Source of the DNA: Micromonospora andamanensis
GTDB lineage: Bacteria > Actinomycetota > Actinomycetes > Mycobacteriales > Micromonosporaceae
Assembly: GCF_016863495.1 (NCBI RefSeq)
Contig: NZ_BOOZ01000022.1
Location: 62,001-126,000 of the forward strand
Direction: 5' to 3'
DNA length: 64,000 nt
A program made the translations under genes and the position numbers. Numbering within the stretch: the stretch's first letter is position 1; each line of letters opens with the position of its first letter. The notes below the pieces were generated by a model that was not told the origin of the DNA, did not search any database, and saw only the letters and a list, made by a program, of their open reading frames with translations. This document shows, piece by piece, positions 1 through 7,944 of this stretch.

Positions 1-1583
1 AGCGCGGGTACCGGAAAGTAGCCCTTAGGTCGGTCGATCACCTCGGCCGGCAGCACCTCGCGGGCGACCTCCTTGAGCACCCCCTTGCCGCCATTGGCGA
101 CCTTGTGCTGCGGCGGGCAGGCCGCCGCGAGAACGACCAGATCCTGGTCGAGAAAGGGGGTACGGACCTCAAGCCCCCAGGCCATGCTCATGCTGTCCAC
201 CCGCTTGACCGGATCGTCCGGGAGCATCAGGTGGGTGTCCAGGCGCAGCACCGCGTCGAGGGCGGTGTCCGCACCCGGGGCGTTCAGCTCCGCGAAGACC
301 AGATCCCGGCTGGCATCGACGTCGACGGCGTACGCCGGACCCACCACCCGGATCAGCTCGGCGTGGTCGCGGTCGAAGAAGGCGGCGGTGAAGGTCTGCG
401 CCGCCTCGGCCCGGGACACCTGGGTCAGGGGCTGGTGGTAGCCGTACCCGGCGAACACCTCGTCGGCGCCCTGCCCGGACTGCGCCACCTTGACATGTGC
501 CGCGACCTGCTCGGAAAGCAGGTGGAAGGCGACCACGTCATGGCTGCCCATCGGCTCGGTCATCGCCTCGACCGTCCGGCGGACGGCCGGTACCAGGTCG
601 TCGTTGGTGAGTTGGATGCGGAGATGGTCGGTGCCGTACGCGCGGGCGACCAGATCGGAGTAGTGGAACTCGTCGCCGGCCTCGCCGTGCCGGCTGTCGA
701 AGCCGATGCTGAAGGTGCGCAGGTGCTGCTGCCCGGCCTCGGCGAGCAGTGCCACGATCAGACTCGAGTCCAGCCCGCCGGAGAGCAGCACACCCACCGG
801 CACATCGGCGACGAGCCGGCGTCGTACGGCGGTACGCAGCGCGTCGCCGATCGCGGCCCGCCAGTCCCGGTCGTCCCAGCCGGCGTGGCCGGGTTTCCGG
901 ACGTAGTCCGGCCGCCAGTAGACGCGATCGCGGCTACGCCCGTCGGCCTCGACGACCCGCACGGTCGCCGGCGGTAGCTTCCGGACACCGCGCAGGATGG
1001 TGCGGGGCGCCGGCACGATCGAGTGCCACGACAGGTAGTGGTGCAGCGCCACCGGGTCCACGCTGGTGTCCACGTCACCCGCCTTGAGCAGCGCCGGCAA
1101 CGTCGAGGCGAACCGCAACCGGCTCGGCGTCTCGGCGAGGTAGAGGGGCTTGATGCCGAGTCGGTCCCGGGCCAGCACGAGCCGACGCCGGGTGCGGTCG
1201 ATCAGGCCGACAGCGAACATGCCGACCAGGTGATCGACGAAGTCCTCGCCCCACTGCGCGTACGCCACCAGGATCACCTCGGTGTCACTGGTGGAATGGA
1301 AGGTGTGCCCTGCGGCACTTAGCTCCGCGCGCAGCTCCGGGTAGTTGTAGACGCAGCCGTTGAAGACCAGCGCGAGGCCGAGATCCTCTCGCACCATGGG
1401 CTGGCCGCCCGCGTCGGACAGGTCGATGACTGTCAGTCGGCGGTGCCCGAGGGTCACCCAGCCATCGCTCCACAGGCCCTCGCCGTCCGGGCCCCGGGAC
1501 CGCATCGCTTCGGTCATCCGGGTCACCGCGTCGGCGTCAGGCGTGGTGCCGTCGAACCTCACCTCACCGCTGATGCCGCACAT
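1..1583 (-). CDS. asnO: N-acetylglutaminylglutamine amidotransferase (asparagine-synthase family), 3' end outside window
   Basis: Amidotransferase of the asparagine-synthase type. The close match to the NAGGN amidotransferase subfamily suggests that it amidates N-acetylglutaminylglutamine to make the osmoprotectant dipeptide NAGGN. Translation begins MCGISGEVRFDG, so Cys2 is the class II glutaminase nucleophile exposed after Met removal. The N-terminal Ntn-hydrolase half carries an FNGCVYNYPELR segment. The synthetase half has the ATP-pyrophosphatase motif SGGLDSS near residue 267, and GQGADEVFAGYGY further on. At least 527 residues are visible, the last reading RPKGYFPVPAL; the family is usually about 590 aa, so the C-terminus lies beyond base 1. 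The ATG at 1583 is fixed by the need for MCGI. The usual partner gene (ngg, GNAT/ATP-grasp ligase) is not in the window and may lie further left. A general glutamine-dependent asparagine synthetase is the alternative. Confidence 0.85.
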   Translation of the reverse strand, partial: MCGISGEVRFDGTTPDADAVTRMTEAMRSRGPDGEGLWSDGWVTLGHRRLTVIDLSDAGGQPMVREDLGLALVFNGCVYNYPELRAELSAAGHTFHSTSDTEVILVAYAQWGEDFVDHLVGMFAVGLIDRTRRRLVLARDRLGIKPLYLAETPSRLRFASTLPALLKAGDVDTSVDPVALHHYLSWHSIVPAPRTILRGVRKLPPATVRVVEADGRSRDRVYWRPDYVRKPGHAGWDDRDWRAAIGDALRTAVRRRLVADVPVGVLLSGGLDSSLIVALLAEAGQQHLRTFSIGFDSRHGEAGDEFHYSDLVARAYGTDHLRIQLTNDDLVPAVRRTVEAMTEPMGSHDVVAFHLLSEQVAAHVKVAQSGQGADEVFAGYGYHQPLTQVSRAEAAQTFTAAFFDRDHAELIRVVGPAYAVDVDASRDLVFAELNAPGADTALDAVLRLDTHLMLPDDPVKRVDSMSMAWGLEVRTPFLDQDLVVLAAACPPQHKVANGGKGVLKEVAREVLPAEVIDRPKGYFPVPA

Positions 1584-1969
1584 CAGGTTCCGATGTCATG
1601 CCTCGTCCTCGTGTCGCGGCGCGCAGTCGTCCGTGACGGCAGGTCGACTGGTCCTCCGTCCCCGACCATCAGGCGTGGTGGGACGGCCGGCCTGCCTCGA
1701 CCGTACGTGGCTGGTGTGCCAGGCGAGGACGGATTGGGGAAGGAAGCGGCAGGTCCTCCGTCCGGCGGAACAGAGCTACCGGGACGGGTACCGAGGCGAA
1801 GTGCCGGGGGGTGGCGCTGGTAGGCGTGCCACCCCCGGGTAGAGATCCGGTCGAACACGGCGAAACGTGACCCCGGAGATCGGCCTGCTCTGTCTCGGCG
1901 GGCCAGGCTTGGTCGCGCACGCAGTGGGAACGCGGTCACCGCCAGCCGGATCGTCGAGGAGGATTTGCC
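1584..1969. other. Divergent intergenic region, no gene seen
   Basis: This 386-base gap separates two divergently transcribed genes and must hold both promoters. The open frames crossing it are short, begin inside the neighbours and resemble no family. No convincing hairpin, tRNA or conserved RNA motif was seen. The only clear signal is the ribosome-binding site GAGGAGG just before the GTG at 1970. Confidence 0.5.
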
Positions 1970-2695
1970 GTGACGGACACCTCGTCCAGCAGGTCGACCA
2001 CCGACCAGGCCGAAGGCGGCTTCGCCGTCGTGGAGATGTTCACCTCCCAGGGGTGCAACAGCTGTCCCCCCGCCGAGGAGGTGCTGTCCGAGATCGAACA
2101 GAGCGCTCGGAAGCGGGGCCGGCCCGTGTACACGCTGGGCTTCCACGTCGACTACTGGGATCACCTCGGGTGGCCCGACCCGTACGCCGACGGCGCGTAC
2201 ACCCGGCGGCAGGAGGACTATGCCCGGGCCTTCGGGTCGGGTGGCCTGTACACCCCGCAGATGATCGTCAACGGCACTACCGACTTCGTCGGCTCCGACC
2301 GCCGGCAGGCGTCGGAGGCGATCGAATCCGCCCTGGCCACGGCGGCGATCACACCTCTGAGCCTGTCAGTGGTCGAAGCGGGCGGCGACGGTGCACGCCG
2401 GCTGACCGTGGACTACCGGGTCGACCGTCCGCCGGCGCTGGGAACGATGAACGTGGCGGTCGTGGAGGATGGTCTGGAGAACGACGTCCCCCGTGGGGAG
2501 AACGCCGGGCGGCGGTTGCGCCAGGACGCCGTGGTCCGCGCCTTCACGTCGGAGCGGGTCGACGGGGATCTCGGGCAGGTCGAGCTTACGGTGCCGGCCG
2601 ATCTCGATCACCGCCGCGCGATGGTGATCGGTTACGTGCAGAACGACGGTCACCGGGCGGTCGTCGGTGCCGCCGTTTCGACGTTCGCCCGGTAG
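1970..2695 (+). CDS. DUF1223 family thioredoxin-fold protein
   Basis: A 241-residue protein of the DUF1223 family, which has a thioredoxin-like fold. The N-terminal part reads VEMFTSQGCNSCPPAEEVL (about residues 23-41), giving the family's CxxC pair after the first beta strand. It is followed by the conserved HVDYWDHLGWPDPYA and by YTPQMIVNG, the region that takes the cis-Pro position of thioredoxins. The C-terminal third is a beta-rich domain. Unlike many DUF1223 proteins it has no signal peptide or lipobox, so a cytoplasmic location is likely. The start is GTG, preceded by GAGGAGG seven bases upstream. The gene stands alone, diverging from the amidotransferase and converging on the PPOX gene. 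The role is unknown; a thiol-disulfide function is inferred from the CxxC only. Confidence 0.8.
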   Translation: MTDTSSSRSTTDQAEGGFAVVEMFTSQGCNSCPPAEEVLSEIEQSARKRGRPVYTLGFHVDYWDHLGWPDPYADGAYTRRQEDYARAFGSGGLYTPQMIVNGTTDFVGSDRRQASEAIESALATAAITPLSLSVVEAGGDGARRLTVDYRVDRPPALGTMNVAVVEDGLENDVPRGENAGRRLRQDAVVRAFTSERVDGDLGQVELTVPADLDHRRAMVIGYVQNDGHRAVVGAAVSTFAR

Positions 2696-2715
2696 GCCGG
2701 CCCGGCCTACCGGGC
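2687..2715. terminator. Bidirectional hairpin spanning both stop codons
   Basis: A perfect 13-bp inverted repeat with a 3-base loop (GCC). It contains the stop codon of the DUF1223 gene (2693-2695) and that of the convergent PPOX gene (2707-2709). No T-tract follows on either side, as is common in GC-rich actinobacteria, so it probably serves as a shared terminator for both genes. Confidence 0.7.
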
Positions 2716-3501
2716 CGCTGCGTCGAGGGCGTCCTGGCAGGCCCGGGCGAGCCGTCGCTGACGGGTCAGCCGTCGCCACAACCCGAGCGGCGGCGCGAGG
2801 GCGGTACGCACAGGTGCCGCCGTCACGGCCAGGACCCCGTCGGTCAGCTCGCCCCGGGTAGTCCACGGGGTCCACCGTTCGAGGTCGGGGGCGGAGAAGT
2901 CGTGCCCCAGCAGCACCGCAGGCCCGTTGGCGGGCAGCCGTCCGGCGAGGCTGCGCACCCGGACCGGCTCGGCCCCCTCGCGGTCGGGCCGGGTCACCGA
3001 GTCCACGTACAGATGCTGATCGTCTCGGGCGACCGCCAGCACCTCACCGGCCCCGCCGACGCGGGCACCGACGGCGGTCGCCGAAACGACCTCCAGCGCC
3101 ACGATCAGTCGGGGCAGGTACCACCAGTGCTCCCGGCGTAGCAGTGGTGAGTCGATAAGCGCCCGTGCCGGTGGGTACTTGCGCAGTTCCTGGTCGAGCA
3201 ACCGCTCCACGAACAGCGCGCCGTCGCGATCCTCGGTCAGCCGGGGCCGCCCTGCCACCGCGACCGGCCGCCAGGTACGCCCGGTGAGCCGGTCGTCGGA
3301 GACGACAAGCGCCGCATCCGGAGCGGTGGCCAACTGGCGCGCCAGGCCAACCTCGGCGTACGGGAACGCGACGGCGGGCCGGTCGCCGAGCAGCAGCGGC
3401 GTGACCGGTCGGGCCTGCGGCCGGCCGTCCCGGTCGAGCCAGGCCAACTCGCCGACGGTGGCAGCCTGGATCGCGCGGCGAACATCCGTACCCACGTCCA
3501 T
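2707..3501 (-). CDS. PPOX-class pyridoxamine 5'-phosphate oxidase-like flavoprotein
   Basis: A 264-residue protein of the split-barrel flavin-binding (PPOX) superfamily. The first half has the usual order: a helix (VRRAIQAATVGELAWLDRDG), the strand RPQARPVTPLLLGDRPAVAFPY, and then ARQLATAPDAALVVSDDRL. The segment KYPPARALIDSPLLRREHWWY is typical of longer actinobacterial members with an added C-terminal region of about 100 residues. FMN or F420 could be the cofactor; the substrate cannot be told. I chose the ATG at 3501; an in-frame ATG at 3543 would add 14 residues but has no better ribosome-binding site. The gene is divergent from cstA and converges on the DUF1223 gene with only 11 bases between the stop codons. 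Confidence 0.75.
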   Translation of the reverse strand: MDVGTDVRRAIQAATVGELAWLDRDGRPQARPVTPLLLGDRPAVAFPYAEVGLARQLATAPDAALVVSDDRLTGRTWRPVAVAGRPRLTEDRDGALFVERLLDQELRKYPPARALIDSPLLRREHWWYLPRLIVALEVVSATAVGARVGGAGEVLAVARDDQHLYVDSVTRPDREGAEPVRVRSLAGRLPANGPAVLLGHDFSAPDLERWTPWTTRGELTDGVLAVTAAPVRTALAPPLGLWRRLTRQRRLARACQDALDAAAR

Positions 3502-3612
3502 GTGATCCGACCCGTTCGGTCGACCTTGCAATGTGATCTCCATTACATTACCGACAGGTTTCGGGATCTGCACACGAGCGCCCGCCCCTGAGGGCCGCAA
3601 GGAGGCAGCCGT

Positions 3613-5427
3613 ATGCCCGCCATCGTCGTCGTCATCGCGGTCATGGCGATGTTCGCCCTCGGCTACCGGTACTACTCGCGTTACCTCGCCGACCGGGTGT
3701 ACGGGTTGGACCCCGCCTACGTGACCCCGGCGCACCGGTTCGCCGACGGAGTCGACTTCGTCCCCACGAACAAACATGTGCTCTTCGGCCACCACTTCAC
3801 CTCGATCGCCGGGGCCGCCCCGATCGTCGGTCCGGCGATCGCGGTGTTCTGGGGGTGGGGCCCGGCGTTGGCCTGGGTGGTGTTCGGCACCATCTTCGCG
3901 GCCGGCGTACACGACTTCGGGGCGCTCGCGGTCTCGGTACGACACCGGGCGCGTAACATCGGCACCCTCGCCGCGGACGTGATCAGCAAGCGGGCCCGGA
4001 CGCTGTTCCTGCTGATCATCTTTTTCCTGCTCACGCTCGTGAACGCGGTCTTCGCGGTGGTGATCGGCAATTTGCTCGTGGCGTACCCGGGGGCGGTCAT
4101 CCCGATCTTCGTGGAGATTCCGCTCGCCATCGCGATCGGTCAGTACATCTACCGCACCCGTAGCGCGGCGCTGGTGCCGTCGCTCATCGGCGTGGCCGCG
4201 CTCTACTTCCTGATCTGGGTGGGCAACCTCTACCCGATCGAGATCACCGGGCTGGCCGACGCGCTGGGTTTCGAGCGGACGCGTGACCTGTGGGTGATCA
4301 TCCTCTTCGTCTACGCGTTCATCGCCTCGCGGTTGCCGGTCTGGTTGCTGTTGCAGCCGCGCGACTACATCAACTCCCACCAGCTGTTCATCGCCATTGC
4401 GGTGATCTTCGCTGGAGTGCTGGTCGGGATGGACCGGATCGTGGCGCCGATGTTCAACGACGTACCGGCCGGCTCGCCGAGCATCTTCCCGTTCCTGTTC
4501 ATCACCGTCGCGTGCGGTGCGATATCCGGGTTCCACTCGTTGGTGGCCTCCGGCACCACGTCCAAACAGCTCGACAAGGAGACCGACGCCCGGTATGTCG
4601 GCTACGCCGGGGCGATCGGCGAGGGAAGCCTCGCCCTCGGGTCGATCATCGCGGTCACGGCCGGGGTCGCCGCCACGCGGGCCGAGTGGGAGGGGTTGTA
4701 CGCCAGTTACGCCGAAGCGTCCGGCGGCGCCACCCGTAACTTCGTCAACGGCATCGCCAGCTTCGCCACCAACCTCGGCATCGAGTTCCAGCTCGCGACC
4801 GTCTTCGCGGCGGTGGTGGTGATCTCGTTCGCGGCCACCACGATGGACACCGGCGTCCGGTTGCAGCGCTACATCGTGCAGGAGATCGCCGAGTTGGTCG
4901 GGTGGCGACGGCTGTCCCGTCACCTGACCCTGGCCGGGCTGCTGGCGGTCGCCGCACCACTGACACTCGCCCTGCTGCCGGGCGGTGGGGACGCCGGCTA
5001 CACCTTCGGAGTGCTGTGGCGACTCTTCGGCACCACCAATCAGCTCACCGCCGGCCTCGCCCTGGCTGTCATCGCGGTCTGGGTGCTGCGCCGTCGGCGC
5101 AACCCGGTCGCGGTCGTCGTGCCGCTCGTCTTCCTGCTGGTGATGACGACCTGGGCGCTGATCGTGCAGTTGCGCGAGTTCGTGGCGGCCGACGAGTGGG
5201 TGCTGGCCCCGCTGGACGCCATCATCTTCGTCCTCGCGCTCTGGCTGATCGTGGAGGCGGTGCTCGCGCTGCGCCGCGCCAGTGGCCAGCCCGCCGAGTC
5301 GGCAGCGGACTCCGGGCCGGGACCTGACAGCAGCGGTGCCAGCGAATCCGAGCCGGGCGACACGTCGCAGCAGGCCGTCGGAGCCGAGCCGGCAGCCGGT
5401 GCCGGCGCCATCGACGATCGCCGCTGA
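3613..5427 (+). CDS. cstA: CstA family carbon starvation / pyruvate transporter
   Basis: An integral membrane protein of 604 residues in the CstA family; members take up pyruvate or peptides during carbon limitation. It opens with a membrane helix (MPAIVVVIAVMAMFALGYRY) followed by the family signature HVLFGHHFTSIAGAAPIVGP at about residues 55-74. GWGPALAWVVFGTIFAAGVHDF comes next, and roughly a dozen further hydrophobic helices. SGFHSLVASGTTSKQLD in the middle and TMDTGVRLQRYIVQE near residue 410 are also conserved in the family. The C-terminal tail of about 50 residues is Ser/Gly/Pro/Asp-rich and cytoplasmic-looking. A strong AAGGAGG lies nine bases before the ATG. The stop overlaps the next gene's start (TGATG). 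Confidence 0.92.
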   Translation: MPAIVVVIAVMAMFALGYRYYSRYLADRVYGLDPAYVTPAHRFADGVDFVPTNKHVLFGHHFTSIAGAAPIVGPAIAVFWGWGPALAWVVFGTIFAAGVHDFGALAVSVRHRARNIGTLAADVISKRARTLFLLIIFFLLTLVNAVFAVVIGNLLVAYPGAVIPIFVEIPLAIAIGQYIYRTRSAALVPSLIGVAALYFLIWVGNLYPIEITGLADALGFERTRDLWVIILFVYAFIASRLPVWLLLQPRDYINSHQLFIAIAVIFAGVLVGMDRIVAPMFNDVPAGSPSIFPFLFITVACGAISGFHSLVASGTTSKQLDKETDARYVGYAGAIGEGSLALGSIIAVTAGVAATRAEWEGLYASYAEASGGATRNFVNGIASFATNLGIEFQLATVFAAVVVISFAATTMDTGVRLQRYIVQEIAELVGWRRLSRHLTLAGLLAVAAPLTLALLPGGGDAGYTFGVLWRLFGTTNQLTAGLALAVIAVWVLRRRRNPVAVVVPLVFLLVMTTWALIVQLREFVAADEWVLAPLDAIIFVLALWLIVEAVLALRRASGQPAESAADSGPGPDSSGASESEPGDTSQQAVGAEPAAGAGAIDDRR

Positions 5428-5879
5428 TGGCCCGGCACCGGGTTCTGCTGATCCGACCGTGGGACGCCGCCGGGGCCGGCTCCGGCTGCTGCACCGGCGC
5501 GGCCGGCAGCTGCGTCGAGGGCCGGCACGAGGATCCCGCGCTGGCTCGGCAGCGGGCCGACCAGCGCCCGTTGGGCGAGGTCTACCAGGTGGTACGCGCC
5601 GGTCTGCCCGCCGAGGTCGCGGTGGAGATCGTCGACCCACGTAACACGCTGTTCCTGCTGCCGGCGATCGTGCGCGACGGTCGCCGGCACCGGCGGTCCT
5701 GGCGGGCCCTGTTGCGCGACCTGGTCCGGGGTACCGGGTACGCGGCGATCGTTGTGGACGGCCGGGTGGTGAGCGAATCCGGCCTTCCCTCGCCGGATCA
5801 GGCCCTGCACATCGTCCGGGGGGCGCTCGGCTCGTCGGCCGCCCTCAGCCGCCGCAGCAGCCGCCGGTCCGGTCGGTAG
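5427..5879 (+). CDS. Small cysteine-containing protein coupled to CstA
   Basis: A 150-residue protein whose ATG overlaps the cstA stop codon, so the two are translationally coupled and probably work together. The N-terminal stretch AGAGSGCCTGAAGSC holds three cysteines (21, 22, 29) in a Gly-rich loop, which suggests a metal or Fe-S site or a redox function. The middle (PLGEVYQVVRAGLPAEVAVE, then DPRNTLFLLPAIVRDGRR) looks like a small alpha/beta fold, and the tail is Arg/Ser-rich. No family was recognised. The last 35 bases overlap the 3' end of the convergent flavoprotein gene. Functional linkage to CstA is inferred from the overlap only. Confidence 0.65.
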   Translation: MARHRVLLIRPWDAAGAGSGCCTGAAGSCVEGRHEDPALARQRADQRPLGEVYQVVRAGLPAEVAVEIVDPRNTLFLLPAIVRDGRRHRRSWRALLRDLVRGTGYAAIVVDGRVVSESGLPSPDQALHIVRGALGSSAALSRRSSRRSGR

Positions 5880-7251
5880 CCGGCGCGTCGGTGCCGACCA
5901 GGTTCAGCGGTGTGCTGAGCAGACCGCCGCTGATGCCTGTGGCGAGGCCCTTGCCGGCCGCGGCGGGAGCTGGGCCGCAGCAGTCGTCACCGGCGACCGA
6001 GTCGGCCGGGTTACTGCTGCACACCCCCGTCTCGGGCAGTTCGAGCTGTACGTCGCGGGCGGCCTGCCAGTCGCCGGCTAGGGCGGCGACCACGGATCGG
6101 GTCTGTTCGTAACCGGTGGCCATGAGGAAGGTGGGCGCACGGCCGTAGCTCTTCATGCCGACGGCGTAGTAGCCGGGTTCCGGGTGGGCGAGTTCGTCGA
6201 CGCCGTGCGGCGGGACGGTGCCGCAGGAGTGCTCGTTGGGGTCGATCAGCGGAGCGAGAGCGCGGGTGGCGCCCATGATCGGGTCGAGGTCCAGGCGCAG
6301 CTCGGCGGCGATCGTGTGGTCGGGCCGGAAACCGGTGGCGGCGACGATCCGGTCCACCGTGACCTGCTCCTGGGTGCCGTCACCGCGTCGGACGAGCACC
6401 GCGACCCGGCCGTCGGTGGGGGTGATCGCGTGGACGGAGAAGCCGGTGAGCAGTCGGATGCGGCCGGCGTCGACGTGCGTACGCAGGCGGGAACCGAGCG
6501 CGCCGCGAGCGGGTAGCGCGTCCGCGTCGCCGCCGCCGTAGGTGCGCGTCGGGGACAGCGCGCGGATGGCCCAGGTGACCTCGGTGCCGGGCGTGGTGGC
6601 GGCGAGTTCGGCGAGCGAGAGCAGGGTGTTGGCGGCGGAGTGCCCGGCGCCGACGACAAGCGTGTGCCGACCGGCGAAACGGACCCGGTCGGTGCCGAGG
6701 ACGTCGGGCAGCGCGTGCTCCAGGTGGGCCGCGGCGTCGGTTTCGCCCTGCGCGGGCAGGCCGGAGGCGCCGAGCACGTTCGGGGTGTCCCAGGTGCCCG
6801 AGGCGTCGATGACGGCTCGGGCGAGGATCTCCCGGCCGTCGGTGAGGCGGAGCAGGAACGGGGCGGATTCCCGACCGGTCGTGCGCAGCCTGTCGTAGCC
6901 GAGTCGGCTGATCGCCGCGACCCGGGCGCCGTAGCGCAGCTGTGGCTTGAGCTGCGGCAGGTCCGCGAGAGGCTGTAGATAGTGCTCGACCAGTTCGGCG
7001 CCGGTCGGCAGGGCGTCCGGGTCGGGTGCCACCCAGCCGGCCTCGTCGAGCAGGCGGCGGGCGGCCGGGTCGATGTTGTACCGCCAGGGTGAGAAGACGC
7101 GCACGTGGGCCCACTGCCGTACGGCGGCGCCGGCACCGTCGCCCGCCTCCAGGACGGTGTACGGGAGTGCGCGCTCGTGCAGGTGGGCGGCGGCGGCGAG
7201 GCCGACCGGCCCGGCACCGATGACGGCGACGGGTAGCTGGTCCAGGCTCAT
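5845..7251 (-). CDS. ArsO-like FAD-dependent oxidoreductase of an arsenic-type operon
   Basis: A 468-residue flavoprotein with an N-terminal FAD-binding Rossmann motif (VAVIGAGPVGLAAAAHL, residues 8-24) and a second dinucleotide motif, LVVGAGHSAANTLLSLAEL, near residue 185. The ATGFRPDH segment is shared by many flavin-dependent monooxygenases. It lies divergent to an arsR gene, the usual neighbourhood of the actinobacterial flavin monooxygenase ArsO; the exact reaction is not established from sequence. The C-terminal 60 residues are rich in cysteines (GVCSS, DDCCGP, a final GGCCGG), which could bind a thiophilic metalloid; that is my inference. I chose the ATG at 7251, which has GAGGAG six bases upstream. 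Expression is probably controlled by ArsR through the shared upstream region. Confidence 0.8.
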   Translation of the reverse strand: MSLDQLPVAVIGAGPVGLAAAAHLHERALPYTVLEAGDGAGAAVRQWAHVRVFSPWRYNIDPAARRLLDEAGWVAPDPDALPTGAELVEHYLQPLADLPQLKPQLRYGARVAAISRLGYDRLRTTGRESAPFLLRLTDGREILARAVIDASGTWDTPNVLGASGLPAQGETDAAAHLEHALPDVLGTDRVRFAGRHTLVVGAGHSAANTLLSLAELAATTPGTEVTWAIRALSPTRTYGGGDADALPARGALGSRLRTHVDAGRIRLLTGFSVHAITPTDGRVAVLVRRGDGTQEQVTVDRIVAATGFRPDHTIAAELRLDLDPIMGATRALAPLIDPNEHSCGTVPPHGVDELAHPEPGYYAVGMKSYGRAPTFLMATGYEQTRSVVAALAGDWQAARDVQLELPETGVCSSNPADSVAGDDCCGPAPAAAGKGLATGISGGLLSTPLNLVGTDAPATDRTGGCCGG

Positions 7252-7340
7252 CACGTACTCCTCGCGTTTGATGGTTGTCGAAACAGCGTGGCGTGGCGAG
7301 GCTGTCTCGATGCTCTTCGAAACAGAGAGTTGCACGTTGC

Positions 7341-7355
7341 TTAGACAAATGTCAA
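7341..7355. promoter_or_regulatory. Candidate ArsR operator between divergent ars genes
   Basis: The sequence TTAGACAAATGTCAA is an imperfect dyad with GACA/TGTC arms, ten bases before the arsR ATG and about 90 bases from the flavoprotein start. Read on the minus strand it contains TTGACA, a good -35 box for the flavoprotein gene, so a repressor bound here would block both directions. A related element, TCGAAACAG, occurs twice upstream (near 7278 and 7318). ArsR binding is inferred from position and symmetry. Confidence 0.5.
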
Positions 7356-7364
7356 CCTAGGGGC

Positions 7365-7742
7365 ATGTCGAAGCAGGCAGCACCACTTTCCCTCGACTTC
7401 ACCGCCGCGACGTGCTGCCCACCGCTGACCCAGCAGCGGGTGCCGGGTGAGGCCGCCGCCGCGCTGGCACCCGCGTTCAAGGCGCTCGGCGATCCGGTTC
7501 GGCTCCAGTTGATGTCGATGATCGCCTCCGCCGAGGGCGGTGAGGTGTGTGTCTGTGACCTGACTCCGGCTTTCGACTTGAGCGGGCCGACGATCTCGCA
7601 CCACCTGCGGACGCTGCGCGAGGCGGGTCTGGTCGACTCCGAACGACGGGGGACCTGGGTCTACTACCGGGCCCGACCCCAGGTGCTGCGGCAGCTCGCC
7701 GCCCTGCTGGCGGTCGAACCGACGGCTCCGGCCGGCCGGTGA
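7365..7742 (+). CDS. arsR: ArsR/SmtB family metalloregulator
   Basis: A 125-residue winged-helix repressor. The helix-turn-helix reads LSGPTISHHLRTLREAGLV and is preceded by the metalloid site region VCVCDLTPAF, with two cysteines spaced as in the ELCVCDL arsenite site of ArsR proteins. A further pair (ATCCPP) lies near residue 17. The C-terminal wing ends RGTWVYYRARP. The ATG at 7365 starts MSKQAAPLSLDF; no Shine-Dalgarno sequence sits at the right distance, so the message may be leaderless or nearly so. It should repress itself and the divergent flavoprotein gene until As(III) or a similar ligand binds. Confidence is high for the family and lower for the inducer. Confidence 0.88.
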   Translation: MSKQAAPLSLDFTAATCCPPLTQQRVPGEAAAALAPAFKALGDPVRLQLMSMIASAEGGEVCVCDLTPAFDLSGPTISHHLRTLREAGLVDSERRGTWVYYRARPQVLRQLAALLAVEPTAPAGR

Positions 7743-7745
7743 CTC

Positions 7746-7763
7746 GGGCGGGGAATCCCGCCC
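7746..7763 (+). terminator. Hairpin downstream of arsR
   Basis: A 7-bp perfect GC stem (GGGCGGG/CCCGCCC) with a four-base loop, three bases after the arsR stop. It lacks a T-tract. It could separate arsR from the L36 gene that begins 59 bases later. Confidence 0.5.
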
Positions 7764-7821
7764 CGGCGGTCCACGTTCTCTCCTGCGTACGACGTACGGC
7801 CCGAGTCGAGGAGAAACGGAC

Positions 7822-7944
7822 ATGAAGGTACGTAGTTCGCTCCGATCGCTGAAGCGGAAGCCGGGTTCGACAGTGGTGCGCCGACGCGGCCGGGTGGTCG
7901 TGGTGAACCGGGTCAACCCGCAGTGGAAGAGCCGCCAGGGCTGA
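7822..7944 (+). CDS. rpmJ: 50S ribosomal protein L36, type B (zinc-independent paralogue)
   Basis: A 40-residue basic protein starting MKVRSSLRSLKRKPGS and ending NPQWKSRQG. It matches the type-B (YkgO-like) L36 family, including the VVRRRGRVVVVNRVNP core. It lacks the four zinc-ligand cysteine/histidine residues of ordinary L36. In many bacteria this paralogue replaces the zinc form when zinc is scarce. A GAGGAG lies nine bases before the ATG. No AT-rich Zur-type palindrome was seen upstream, so zinc control is not supported here. The last 32 bases overlap the 3' end of the convergent DUF817 gene. Confidence 0.9.
   Translation: MKVRSSLRSLKRKPGSTVVRRRGRVVVVNRVNPQWKSRQG

Noticed and set aside
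2707..5640. A 977-codon open frame on the minus strand running from the PPOX gene back through cstA
   Set aside because: Only its C-terminal 264-278 codons encode a recognisable protein. The rest is antisense to cstA and owes its openness to G/C wobble bases.
7275..7364. A longer ArsR from a TTG at 7275
   Set aside because: It would run through the operator region, and the family homology begins after the ATG at 7365.
7764..7821. Zur box upstream of the type-B L36 gene
   Set aside because: The region is G/C-rich and lacks the AT-rich palindrome expected for Zur.
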